Origin: Bremia lactucae
Taxonomy: Eukaryota; Oomycota; Peronosporomycetes; Peronosporales; Peronosporaceae
Assembly (NCBI RefSeq): GCF_004359215.1
Contig: NC_090617.1
Location: 1,246,819 to 1,278,797 of the forward strand
Reading direction: 5' to 3'
Length of the DNA: 31,979 bases
Under the pieces are notes generated by a model, which did not search any database, was not told where the DNA came from, and saw nothing but the letters and a program-made list of their open reading frames with translations. Below, piece after piece: positions 11,415-20,798 of the stretch (positions are counted from its first letter, which is position 1; each line of letters starts with the position of its first letter). The position numbers and the translations under genes are program-made.

Positions 11415-11798
11415 GATTTTGCAATCGGCTGTGCGTTAATGCAATGTGACACAGACTACGGAGAGCGCGTTGTCTGCTTTCAGTCGCGCCGGCTTCAATC
11501 AGCTTAGTGAAACCATCCAGTGCATGACAATGAACTTCTTGCCATGAAATATGCACTGGCTAAGGTATATTTCTTAGGAGATAGACCGCTCATTTTTTAT
11601 ACCGATTTTGCAATCGGCTGTGCGTTAATGCAATATAACACAAACAACGCAGAGCGCGTCGTCTGCTATTAGTCACACCAGCTTTAATTAGCTGAGTGAA
11701 ACTATCCAATGCATGACAATGAGCTCCTTGTCATGAAATATGCACTGGCTAAGTTTACGGTCTATCTCTTAGGAGATAGACCGTTCATTGTTTATACG
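11415..11798 (+). repeat. Tandem duplication of RNase H segment, period 189 bp
   Basis: The stretch beginning GATTTTGCAATCGGCTGTGCG at 11415 recurs at 11604, a period of 189 bp or exactly 63 codons. Both units encode the same RNase H part, from DFAIGCALMQ to the LGDRP region. They have diverged by substitutions and by a roughly 6-bp deletion in the first unit near 11565. Copy A has a single unit (about 5110-5305). The duplication is therefore specific to copy B and not recent. Confidence 0.85.
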
Positions 11799-13120
11799 GA
11801 CCATGTGTCTTTACGCTCGGCCGCAACAGTCTCCACCTCTCGGAAAGAATGGCGAGATAGTTGATTTCTTTGCGGTGTAAAACTTCTTCGTGAAATACAA
11901 ATCAGGTAGACTTAACGTCGTCGCTGATGCCCTTGACGACGTAAAAATTGCTTATCGAGACGACAAGGCTTTGAAGGCTCGATAGATCACCTCAGAAATT
12001 AACGCTTGCGAATTATCGTCCGTGATGGCGTCTACAATAGCTTTATCATCACAACAATCCTTATAAGGGACGGTCGAATTTATATCGAATTTTGTCAGAT
12101 CGGTACACAACACGCAATTGTTTAGTGTATTATACGGATATTGCTGGCTACACACCTTGTGTCGTCATTCTCATCCATAATGAATAAAAGTGGATATCGT
12201 GTACGAGAGAAGTCCTCCCTCACGGTTATCGCGATTTCTATTGCCTCGCCAGTATTAACGTTTTCGCAAGTACATATGTATTTGCGAGGTTTGTAAATGG
12301 CCGAAGCTTAGTTCTTCATCCCGTGCTCTGTTACAACCTTTGCCTCTCCCGGCAGAGTGTGGGCAGTCCGTGTTATGGACTTCGTCGTTGGATGTCCCGA
12401 AAACGATCCCAAGAATTATGGTGTTCTTGTGTTGTGGATTGTCATCAAGATGGTACATCTTTTTGCAATCCCGGAGTCGACCACAGCCAAAGGCCGTGCT
12501 CGTGTCTTTACCGACATGATATTTCGACTTCAGAGGTTACCCTTGAGTTATTTCAGATCAATATTTCCGGTTTACGGCGGAGTTTTGGCAATCAGTGTTC
12601 AAATCCCTTGGAACACAGTTGGAAATGTCAGCTTGACCTTACGGAATCAGATGGTCAGACGGAACGTGCAAATCGTATCCACGAAGAGATACTTCGTGGA
12701 TACGTCGAGACGTTTACGAGTTGGAGCGAGCTCTTGCTGATGACAGAATTTGCCACTAACATTCGGTGCATGCATCAACAAAGAATACACTGATCTTCGT
12801 GAATTGCTTACATTATCCACGTATATCCACCTTTTCTAATTAGGGGGAACTCGTTTGAGCAAAGAGCAATCTCGCTCTTGCTCATCACGACGTAAACCAA
12901 CAGTAACGAATGCTACTAATGCTGATTCAACTAAAATTGATGAAGACTAACTCAGTTAAAGCAATAAGACTATTGCTGAGTTTATAAATAATGATGCTGA
13001 TTTACCCAGCATCGACAACAACAATACCAGTGAGGGCAAGAAGATGTCACTAAAGAGGAAGGTTATATCTCCGCAGTTCGCACTGGGCGCAGTGTTAAAA
13101 ATAAAGAAATAGAAGCCATT

Positions 13121-13310
13121 CTAAGGTTATATACTTTTGGGCACTTGTTGCCGCTTGGTTCCACGAACCCCTGAATCCCTTAAACTAGGATTCCTTAAGC
13201 TTTAATAGCTTGTACGACTCCTTGAATTGTTAAACCCATTAGTTCAATAGAACTAAGCGACTCTCTGAGTCTGAAAGTCTTCCTCTGACTTTAGGAGCGA
13301 GGTAGCTCCG
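13121..13310. repeat. Possible 3' LTR remnant of copy B
   Basis: After the last recognisable integrase codons the sequence becomes non-coding. The part at 13207-13292 repeats the end of the insertion in copy B (10390-10463). Position and repetition suggest LTR sequence or a copy of the same small insertion element. No TG/CA ends or target-site duplication were established. Confidence 0.35.
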
Positions 13311-13677
13311 CTACAAGCGGGGTCCATTTAAACTTAAACTAATTAATCAACAGAACAATTCTCATTGGTGATATTGGAACTAGTAATTAAGGATACTAAT
13401 TTTGTCTTTCTTATTAATCTTATACAAAATTGTATTTTACGCCGTCTTTCGGCAGATTTAGTGACAAAACTGCAATCTGTATTAAAAAATTGCGCAAAGA
13501 CATGTAATAAGACCACAAGACAATTATAAGAAATTTTACAGAAAAAATTACTCTCGATAGGAATAACAATCTTGGCACTTTCAGTCGTGCATTGGGCTCG
13601 AAGCATTCTTGCCATCGGACCTTTAAAAACAGCATCACTCAATATTCTAAAATTCCAAAAAAAAAGACATCGTTTCG
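13311..13677. other. AT-rich intergenic stretch
   Basis: This is the boundary between the retroelement graveyard and the gene island. It lies downstream of the small minus-strand gene at 13678-14139 and probably holds its 3' untranslated region. Two overlapping minus-strand open frames (13343-13642 and 13420-13638) have no recognisable domain and I do not call them genes. Confidence 0.5.
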
Positions 13678-14139
13678 CTACTCAAAGAGACGTCGAGTTA
13701 GCTTCTTGCGCGAAGCCAAACGAGTCGCTGGGGTTTCGTAATTAATCGTTGCTGCTGCTGTTGCAATCGTTTTCTGGTGTCGCAAAAGTCGCGGTTGCAA
13801 CTTGCGGGGAGTCGTCGCAACATGACGGAGCTCGTAGGCTGGTGCTGTTTGGCCATTCTTCCGTAAAGTACGAAACGAGGCAGGCGGAACAGGCGTCACT
13901 TTCGATGGAACAAGCACCGTTGAAGCTTGTAGACCTGATATCGCACTCAAAACTGACGGAGTGAGCTGGAGGGGTGGTCGGCGGTGGTCGTTGGGTGAGA
14001 AATCGGCAAGTAAAATGTCCATGTTGTCGAAAAGGTGCTGGCTGTCATTATCGAGCTCAAATTCGAGGAAGTCGGCACCCGAATTTCGCAAAGAGGCAAA
14101 TATCCATTGCAATTGATCTTCAGCACTACGTTTGCTCAT
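13678..14139 (-). CDS. Small unknown protein with S/T-P sites and C-terminal RRLF
   Basis: A 153-residue protein of unknown function, intronless as read, starting at the ATG complementary to 14137-14139. Residues 24-50 are acidic (FLEFELDNDS region). The middle is proline- and serine-rich. The last 50 residues are strongly basic, ending RKKLTRRLFE. There are five S/T-P dipeptides (S48, T60, T82, T110, T136), one of which (T110, TTPRK) matches the full cyclin-dependent kinase consensus, and RRLF at 149-152 fits the cyclin-docking RxL motif. No signal peptide or membrane segment is seen, so the RLLR at 117-120 does not make it a secreted RxLR effector. It is a lone minus-strand gene next to the retroelement block. 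A real gene is likely from its length and composition in non-repetitive sequence, but the function is inference only. Confidence 0.6.
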   Translation of the reverse strand: MSKRSAEDQLQWIFASLRNSGADFLEFELDNDSQHLFDNMDILLADFSPNDHRRPPLQLTPSVLSAISGLQASTVLVPSKVTPVPPASFRTLRKNGQTAPAYELRHVATTPRKLQPRLLRHQKTIATAAATINYETPATRLASRKKLTRRLFE

Positions 14140-16083
14140 TCTTGCTTGGAAGGCGCGAGCTTTTTGTAGTTATGACCTTTCTTGCCAGAAAACAACTTAT
14201 GAAATTTGAATTTAAGGAGTTGCCGAAAGTCCATTGATTTTAGTGACGGATAGTTTTAGTGAAATAAAGTGGCAGGATCATATGACTTTCGGAGTGGATA
14301 TACTGTACGTGAATCGGTTATGTACGATATGCCTCGGTCGTTTTTTTTACGGTCAAAACTCACTCGGCATCCTAGACTCTTAAAAAGTCTACAATTGTTT
14401 AGCTGCTCGAAATATTTTATGTGGGGTGTAAGTCGTTTAAGAAATTTTGCCAATTGCATAACGAGGTGTCTAAAGAAAGTGGCTTTCCAAGAAGACTAAA
14501 AACATGAGTATGAGTGCAATTTTAGTGAGTTGCTCCATTCATGTTGTGAGACATCCATAACGCAAAGCATGGAAACAATCGGAACTAAAGAATCTTTCTT
14601 CTATGATCTTATCGAGCGAAATAAACACAACAAGGCATTCAACATAGCGCCATAAAACCCTCGTCTAGCAAAATGTTTCACATTATTCAGCGCGCACGTC
14701 AGTGTTTTAAATCAATTTAAGTATCCCATCACAGACTCCTAAAACAAGTCTTTTGATCGCTGCAGGGCTTGCACCGCAGCTAGCAAGGGACACCTATATC
14801 TCTTACGAAGATACTTCGATAGTGGCGTCAGGGTGATCTCATCCCTCTCCAAGATACAACAACAATCTAGCGCTATAAACTGACAAGCGCCAAGTTTTCC
14901 TATATAACAGCGCAGACCAAAAGATACAAGTTACTGACGAGTGTTGCCTACTTATTGCTATTTTTTCCTTTACATAAGACCTATGGAAGAACATGTCTTA
15001 CGAATTAAGACGTGTCGAAGTAAACTTTAAAAAACAATCTGCGCTCTTTTATCGCTTGAGTAACATGGGATAAATCGCATACTATAAATGCAACTTGTTG
15101 CGTGGTACCACGTGAAATTAAATTTTCGAAAATGTGCCCTTCTGAACGACTTTAAAAGTCTGATCTTCCATCTACGAAATTTATTTCCATTAATATTCTA
15201 TTATTTTTTTGTTTGCTTCACTGATCTTTGTCACCGTGGTTTCTTAGAAAACTTAAAGTTTTCGGAAGTAAAGCAACCGACAAGTTGCATGAAAGCTCTA
15301 TGCATTACGTCAGAGCATTTCTTACGAAATAGAAGGCACACCTACAAATTAGTACGCATTGGTAACACGGTAGAGGCCTCTAAGATAATTATGCAAGCAG
15401 TTGTATTGTTAGCCATTTAAAATCAATCAATTTGCCATGCTTGATTTTTTGTTGCCTGCTGGCAGCATACGGGGTTTCTTGGAAACCACGGCGTGGTTAA
15501 ATTCAACAGATGAGCCATTACTTCCATTTGTGCTCTTGGAGCCAAAGAAAATTAAAGCTTTTGGATTGGTCAGTTTTTAATTTCTTTCACACCTCTCCCA
15601 ACTATTCGAGCCTCTTCTTTTCTCATTGTGGCATAAAAGTCGAGTTTTTCTGTAGCCATAACGAGCCCCGACATAATAGACAAGACACAAAAACTCGGGT
15701 CATCCGTGAGACAACTAACAATTGTCGCCACGTACTGTGTGTTTAAATGTGCACGTCCCACTACATGACGACTTTGTCGTACGAAAGTGGATTAGCACCG
15801 ACAACGGTAGTACATGGATCGCTAAGAGGCTTCTTTTACGTAATACGGTCCTTATGCCACCGCGTGCAAAAAGCGGGAGAATCGGACCTTGTACCCACTC
15901 CTTCGTTTAGATGTATTAATTTAGTCGAGCAATCGTGTGTACCACCTGGTGATGATGGGAATGCATAAGCAAATTTCACCATCGGAGGGACGCGATCTAA
16001 AATGCTCCTCGTTGCGACGAATTTCCTGTTGCACTCTTGAATTTGCACTCTTTTTGAATCAAGAGTTTTTTTTTTTGGTAGCC
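14140..16083. other. Long gene-poor stretch
   Basis: Nearly 2 kb without a convincing gene. The first 100-200 bp must contain the promoter of the minus-strand small gene, and the last part the leader of the hydrolase gene. Open frames such as 15088-15420 plus (110 codons), 15510-15746 plus and 15570-15761 minus show no domain, no signal peptide and no coherent composition. A TATATAA at about 14903 is the only promoter-like word. The end carries two TTGCACTCTT repeats (about 16030 and 16045) and a run of T at 16065-16076. Confidence 0.5.
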
Positions 16084-17400
16084 ATGAAACACGATTGCAA
16101 GTTGCCAAGTGGTCGCACAGCAGGGTACGGGGCTGCGTACACGCTTCCGATTTTTGTAACCGTGGCATGCATTTCATTATGGGTTAATGCCACTCATTTG
16201 CAATGGCTCGGACTTGCCCATGTCTTTGTTTTGGCCAAACTTATTGTGTTACTCGGCATCCACGAGTTGCTTCGACCATTTTGCCTTTCATTTAAAGAAG
16301 TTTGCACCTTGACGGCGCATGTGGGTACAGCGGCCAATACCGCCGTGTTACAATTTATACAACGAGGGTTCTGTCCAAAATTTGCCGAATGGACACTATG
16401 GTATGAATGGTTCCAGGCGATTGCATTGGCTGCGGGTCAACACAACGGTGGACACGTGCTTAAAATGTCGAATGCTTTGGCATTTCGACGGAATTTTGAG
16501 CTTATGGGGTGGCTCCTTGGCGCATTTGCATGTTGGCGCCACAAGCACAAACTCGAGAGTTTTTGGTACAATGGATTGGAACACTTATGGCTACATACAA
16601 AAAGTGGCCAACCATCACTTGGACACAAGCGACGAATTGTGGTACTATACTTTCACGGAGGTGGCTACGCCCTCTTTAGTCCGCGTTTTTTCGTCATGTT
16701 TGCCAGTCGTTTACTTTCTCAAGTACAACAGCAACTTCAAGTGGCTTCGGTCACGGAACTGGATGTACAGATTTTATTGGCAAATTATCGTAAACTTCCC
16801 GAGGTGTCGTTACCGACACCTTTAGATGACGCCATGATTATGTTTGATTACCTCGTCCAGCATGAGAATGTGTCCCCTGAAAACATTATTTTAGCTGGCG
16901 ACAGCGCCGGTGGCGGTTTAGTTCTCGCTACTTTATTACGACTTCGACGTGCACGACGAGAGATGCCACTGGCGGCGATGTGCAACTGTCCGTACGTCGA
17001 TTTGTCAGCCAATGTAGCCATCTCCGAGCATTGTTTTATTTCCAAGTCAATGATTGATGCAATTCGAGATTTTTGTGTCCAAGAGACCCCTCGGACTTCG
17101 TGGGGGGAAAGTGCCATGTTGCAAACGGATTTGCGAGGGTTGCCTCCGTTATTTATCCAAGCAGCGGAATTTGATATTTTACACCCACAGTCATTGGCCT
17201 TGGCTGCCAATGCACAATCGGACGGAGTGCTCGTGGAATTAAACATGAATGAGCACATGCCACACGTATTTACCCTTTTTCCACACTTTATGATGCCGCA
17301 ATCCTCCGTTGGGATCACCACATTTGCGGCTTTTATAACTCGCCGACTCACGACGTATCGAGTACCAGTGCAACAACCACAAGCGGCCCCAGCTTTTTAA
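16084..17400 (+). CDS. Membrane-anchored alpha/beta hydrolase (hormone-sensitive lipase/arylacetamide deacetylase type)
   Basis: A 438-residue hydrolase of the HSL-like (family IV) esterase/lipase group, expected to cleave carboxylic esters of lipids or xenobiotics. The oxyanion-hole motif HGGG is at 191-194. The nucleophile is Ser274 in GDSAG, the acid Asp364 in AAEFDIL and the base His394 in EHMPHVF, so the triad is complete. Residues about 17-62 form two hydrophobic segments, suggesting an N-terminal membrane anchor as in AADAC/NCEH1 proteins, probably in the endoplasmic reticulum. The open frame extends 49 codons upstream to 15937, but that part translates a T-run and contains no conserved feature, so the ATG at 16084 is preferred. 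The T-run followed by TAG just before this ATG could also be a splice acceptor of a 5' intron. The substrate is unknown. Confidence 0.9.
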   Translation: MKHDCKLPSGRTAGYGAAYTLPIFVTVACISLWVNATHLQWLGLAHVFVLAKLIVLLGIHELLRPFCLSFKEVCTLTAHVGTAANTAVLQFIQRGFCPKFAEWTLWYEWFQAIALAAGQHNGGHVLKMSNALAFRRNFELMGWLLGAFACWRHKHKLESFWYNGLEHLWLHTKSGQPSLGHKRRIVVLYFHGGGYALFSPRFFVMFASRLLSQVQQQLQVASVTELDVQILLANYRKLPEVSLPTPLDDAMIMFDYLVQHENVSPENIILAGDSAGGGLVLATLLRLRRARREMPLAAMCNCPYVDLSANVAISEHCFISKSMIDAIRDFCVQETPRTSWGESAMLQTDLRGLPPLFIQAAEFDILHPQSLALAANAQSDGVLVELNMNEHMPHVFTLFPHFMMPQSSVGITTFAAFITRRLTTYRVPVQQPQAAPAF

Positions 17401-17518
17401 ATCTTGAGGCCTTTTTTTTAATTTCTAATGTTTATTTATTTCTAAGTTTAAAACTATGGCGCAACTTTGTATTGTTTGAAAAAAAAGGGGGTAGTATTGT
17501 TTGAAACTAACAAGGAAT

Positions 17519-19179
17519 TTATGGAGTCAAGACGCGTCCGTCCTCTTCATCCTGTTCCCAGGCGTCGTCCTGTTCCAGTGGGTGCGTCAAGCATTGAAAC
17601 CACGCTTTTTCATGCATCGTATGGAATTGATCCACATCAAATTCATCCTCCAGAGCTCCGTAACTATGTGCTGTTTCCAACCATATTCGACATTGCTACA
17701 TACAATACAATAGTCACACCCTCAGTACTTTATCGTTTTCAACAATACTTATTGAGCCATCTCACATCTTCGTCTTGATAAGCTGGAAACGCATACAAAC
17801 ACGCCAACTCATAACTTCCGAGTTGATCATGCAAACAATGCGCAAACTGCAACAGATTCACCGTTTTTGTCCAACGAGGGTCGGTTTTCGTGACTTTGAA
17901 CGCTTTCACAAAAGCCGCGAAACCTTTGCCAAGCGAATGAAGCAAATGCGGCACTTGTGCATGGAAATCCTCTTCCTCTTGACACAATTTGAAAGGCATG
18001 TCGTGTTTCTTCCAACCATCGTGCCACGCTTGCAAGTCAAACCCCACTTCACGCAATATTGTCGTATATTGTGCTTCCAAGGCATCAAAGAGCTGAATCC
18101 ATTCCAACAAACTCAAATCAACGCCATTCGTGGCACTACTCAAGACTCGTATTCCATAATACGTCGTCAACTCAATCAGTGCCTCGATTTTCCCACAATT
18201 CACAACTTAATGACTCTTCGTCAGCATTTATAATTGTCTTTATTCACAATATTATTGTCACGTACCCATAGCGGATTGAAAAATTGAAAGTGTACGATAA
18301 AAAGCATCCCGACTTGTTGCGTCTTCCATTTGACTATACAGCACCGCTTCTAGCAATTTAACTGCTGCAAAGTCGTCGAGAGTCACGAAATCATCGTCAG
18401 TTTCTTGTTTTTGATCCAAAATCTTTTCGTTTTGATAAATGGTTTCAAGCTTTTTACATTCATTCAAAGCTTCAATATAATACGAATTCGTCGACTTTGA
18501 AATTCCTTTTTGAGGGTCTAAAAACACGACTAAATCACCACCTTCTTTCAATGCTTTTGCATACTGAAACCTTGTTTCAAAGGTTGTCCCACCATCTACG
18601 TGAACAGCTTGTTGAAATTTTTCAAGGGCGTGTTTCAAGACTTTTTGACTTTGAGTTTCAATGGCAACAATAAGAAGCGAGGAACCCCAGAGTGAAAACC
18701 CCACGGGTCCTAAAGCTGCATCGACTGCATCTTCATGAACGTCGTTTTGACTTAATAGTTTCATTTGTTCGAATTTATCCGCTGCCGCAGTGGCTAACGT
18801 TGAATCCTCATGCAATGACGCTAAGCGTGCTAATGCCGCCCCCCATAGAAAATAAGCATCCAATTGCGTCGCGAGTGGCAAGTCTTTGTGACTTTCGAGC
18901 AACGTTTTCACACGTTTGCCAATTTGCCACGTTTCTACATTCAAAAAAAGTGATTGGAAAATCTGAAAAAAAAGGGTATGACAGTACGTTTGACGTACGT
19001 TTTTGAGACGTTTCTTCCTCTTGTAATAACGCATTGATGCTCGATAGCTCAGCATCGAGGACAGATTGATCAATGGACTTTATACTGTTTTCAATTGTGG
19101 TTTTAAGGCGCTTGCTAGAAGTGCTGGACGGAGCAGGATCGTTCACGCGCGAGTGCTTCCGGTTTGTAACCGGAGCCAT
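17519..19179 (-). CDS. Four-exon helical-repeat (TPR-like) protein, unknown function
   Basis: Minus-strand gene read as four exons: 19179-18999, 18934-18266, 18205-17766 and 17695-17519. The introns have GT...AG ends and lengths of 64, 60 and 70 nt. The spliced length is 1467 nt, an exact multiple of three, giving 488 residues. The first residues are basic (KRLKTT, a possible nuclear signal). The middle is a chain of amphipathic helices rich in A, L and E (for example LDAYFLWGAALARLASLHED), resembling tetratricopeptide-type repeats. The tail encoded by exon 4 is strongly acidic (EQDDAWEQDEEDGR). A distant relation to the ETT1/NRO1 family of nuclear helical proteins is possible but is only an impression. 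The second intron contains CTGAC, fitting a branch site. An upstream in-frame ATG at 19224 would add 15 residues. Without splicing, the gene looks like three broken frames. Confidence 0.75.
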
Positions 19180-19224
19180 TCGAAAAGGAATTGCTATATT
19201 TACCCCTTTTTTCCTTAAATTCAC

Positions 19225-19570
19225 CTCGATTTTGTGTTTGCAGCGGAATGAGGTGTGAATATAACATTTCGCTTGAGAAATATAATACCAGCGTTATTCA
19301 CGAAGTTTATCGAAAAATTGATTTATATTAATAAAAATATAGGAATTGCTCTGGAAACTTAATCACAAACGAATATTCAAATTAAAAGGATCTCAATGAC
19401 ATTTGGATCCTTTAATAGTCACGATTTCCCCTTCAAAAAATCAAACAAAAGCCTTCCAAAATCTATTTTAAACACCCAAAATCTCATTTCAACGTAAGAA
19501 AAAAACCACATTGTACGAATCGCCAATGTCTCCCCCTCGAGTCCTCTTCTTCCCAACTCGATCCCCTTGC
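19225..19570. other. Intergenic region with short inverted repeat
   Basis: AT-rich sequence between two minus-strand genes. It holds the 3' end of mtnA and the promoter of the helical-repeat gene. AAAGGATC at 19385-19392 pairs with GATCCTTT at 19406-19413, a small stem-loop of unknown role. Nothing else is recognisable. Confidence 0.5.
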
Positions 19571-20671
19571 TCATAAGATCGATGATGCCTGGGCACGACG
19601 GTGTTCCGCCGCAGTCACAGCTTTGGCAAGACTTTGCTCAAATGGTGGATAGCACACACCTTCTTCCGTGATAATACCCGTCAAGTAGCGATTTGGCGTA
19701 ATATCAAACGCTGGATTGAACACGGGACAATTTTCAGGTGCAATGCGTACGCCACGAATGCAAGCAACTTCATCCGCACTACGCTCTTCAATTGGAATGC
19801 TTCTACCTTCGAGAACATCCAGATCAATTGTACTCGTTGGGACGCACGCGTAGACTGGTAAAGTATTCTCCTTGGCAACAACCGCAAGCTTGTATGTCCC
19901 AATCTTGTTAACAACATCGCCATTCGCGGCAACACGATCAGCACCAAAGAGTACGACATCGACTTTGCCCATGAGCATGAGGTATCCCGCTGCATTATCC
20001 GCAATCAAATGCATGGGCACATTCTCACGCAAAAGTTCCCACGCCGAGAGACGAGCACCTTGCAATCGTGGACGCGTTTCATCCACCCACACGTGAATGT
20101 TCTTGCCTTGTGCATGACATTCATAAATCACACCAAGTGCCGTGCCAATATCCACAGTCGCTAACGTCCCCGTATTGCAATGATGTATAATATTCGCACC
20201 CATGGGCACAACATCCGCGCCAAACTTGCTCAATCTCGTGTTAATTGCCACGTCTTCTTCGGCTAATGCCTGTGCAATGACGAGCGTCGATGCTACAAAA
20301 TCCATCACACTTGTCGCCGTGCGTTCCATACTCCGAAGCTCGTGCACCACCCGTTCCGTTGCCCACGACAAATTCACCGCAGTTGGTCGCGCGGCATCAA
20401 TCATTATCTTTGCTTCGATCACGGCCTCGAGAATGTCTTTTTTTAAAGTACTTGCCACGATAGGAAACGTTTTTGCAGCAATGGCAAGACCAAATGCCCC
20501 GGCCGCGCCAATGGCAGGAGCCCCCCGCACCACCATGTCTTTAATTGCGCGTGTAACGTCCACGACAGTCTCGCATCGCATCAGCACGAACTCGGTGGGA
20601 AGTTGGCGCTGGTCAATGAGCTGGAGACCACCATTAGTCCACAACACGGAGCGCATTCGTTCCTTTGCCAT
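19571..20671 (-). CDS. mtnA: Methylthioribose-1-phosphate isomerase
   Basis: A 366-residue enzyme that isomerises 5-methylthioribose-1-phosphate to 5-methylthioribulose-1-phosphate in the methionine salvage pathway (MtnA; MRI1 in yeast and animals). It belongs to the eIF2B-alpha-like fold family. Diagnostic words are [11 protein letters not shown] (48-58), [10 protein letters not shown] (163-172) with the catalytic Cys165, [12 protein letters not shown] (197-208), [18 protein letters not shown] (243-260) with the catalytic Asp245, and NPAFDITP (319-326). Both catalytic residues are present and the length is normal for the family, so it should be active. No intron is seen. The start at 20671 gives [11 protein letters not shown]; the second Met (residue 6) would give an equally plausible start. 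It lies 127 bp downstream of FAN1 on the same strand, with which it shares no known pathway. Confidence 0.96.
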   Translation of the reverse strand: MAKERMRSVLWTNGGLQLIDQRQLPTEFVLMRCETVVDVTRAIKDMVVRGAPAIGAAGAFGLAIAAKTFPIVASTLKKDILEAVIEAKIMIDAARPTAVNLSWATERVVHELRSMERTATSVMDFVASTLVIAQALAEEDVAINTRLSKFGADVVPMGANIIHHCNTGTLATVDIGTALGVIYECHAQGKNIHVWVDETRPRLQGARLSAWELLRENVPMHLIADNAAGYLMLMGKVDVVLFGADRVAANGDVVNKIGTYKLAVVAKENTLPVYACVPTSTIDLDVLEGRSIPIEERSADEVACIRGVRIAPENCPVFNPAFDITPNRYLTGIITEEGVCYPPFEQSLAKAVTAAEHRRAQASSIL

Positions 20672-20798
20672 TGCTACGATCCAGCGGATTTAAAACAAAT
20701 CGTTAAATAAAGGATCCAAACCCTCCATAAAGTTTTTTTTCTAATCTTCACAAATCATCATTTAAAAAGTCTCTCATTCGTTCAATTATTCGCCGCGG

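Larger units (their letters stand above)
7984..13120 (+). mobile_element. Copy B: decayed Ty3/gypsy gag-protease-RT-RNase H-integrase
   Basis: Plus-strand relic, more complete than copy A. Gag starts in the open frame 7984-8262 (EGSHAAYKRFMASNGSK) and continues with the capsid region and a degraded zinc knuckle (SRFQKSGQYAYEY, about 8965-9004). Retropepsin-region words such as FDVILGLPWL (about 9450-9480) follow. RT shows DLMDRFYRTLLRE and YFDD at 10949-10960. RNase H shows VCDASDFAIGCALMQ (about 11401-11445). The integrase zinc-binding region is at about 12060-12200, and the core at about 12340-12780 has MDFVVG, MVHLFAIPE and DGQTERANR. Translation continues to AVRTGRSVKNKE near 13110. Dozens of stops and frameshifts make it non-functional. 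It carries a 293-bp insertion (10171-10463) and an internal duplication (11415-11798). Confidence 0.88.

Noticed and set aside
13343..13642. 99-codon minus-strand open frame next to the small gene
   Set aside because: AT-rich sequence with a second overlapping frame in the same place; probably 3' untranslated sequence.
13678..14139. RLLR at residues 117-120 as a secreted RxLR effector
   Set aside because: There is no signal peptide, the motif lies near the C-terminus and no dEER follows.
15088..15420. 110-codon plus-strand open frame
   Set aside because: No domain, no coherent composition, a hydrophobic stretch from T-rich DNA only, and no neighbouring gene structure to support it.
15937..16083. 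Upstream extension of the hydrolase reading frame
   Set aside because: The 49 extra codons translate a leader with a T-run and show no conserved feature; the ATG at 16084 precedes the membrane anchor directly.
16848..17351. 167-codon minus-strand open frame within the hydrolase gene
   Set aside because: Antisense shadow of a strongly supported coding region.
17467..17778. 103-codon plus-strand open frame
   Set aside because: It is antisense to exon 4, the third intron and the end of exon 3 of the minus-strand helical-repeat gene, which explains the sequence better.
20202..20693. 163-codon plus-strand open frame over mtnA
   Set aside because: Antisense shadow; its A/S/T-rich composition follows from the codons of mtnA.
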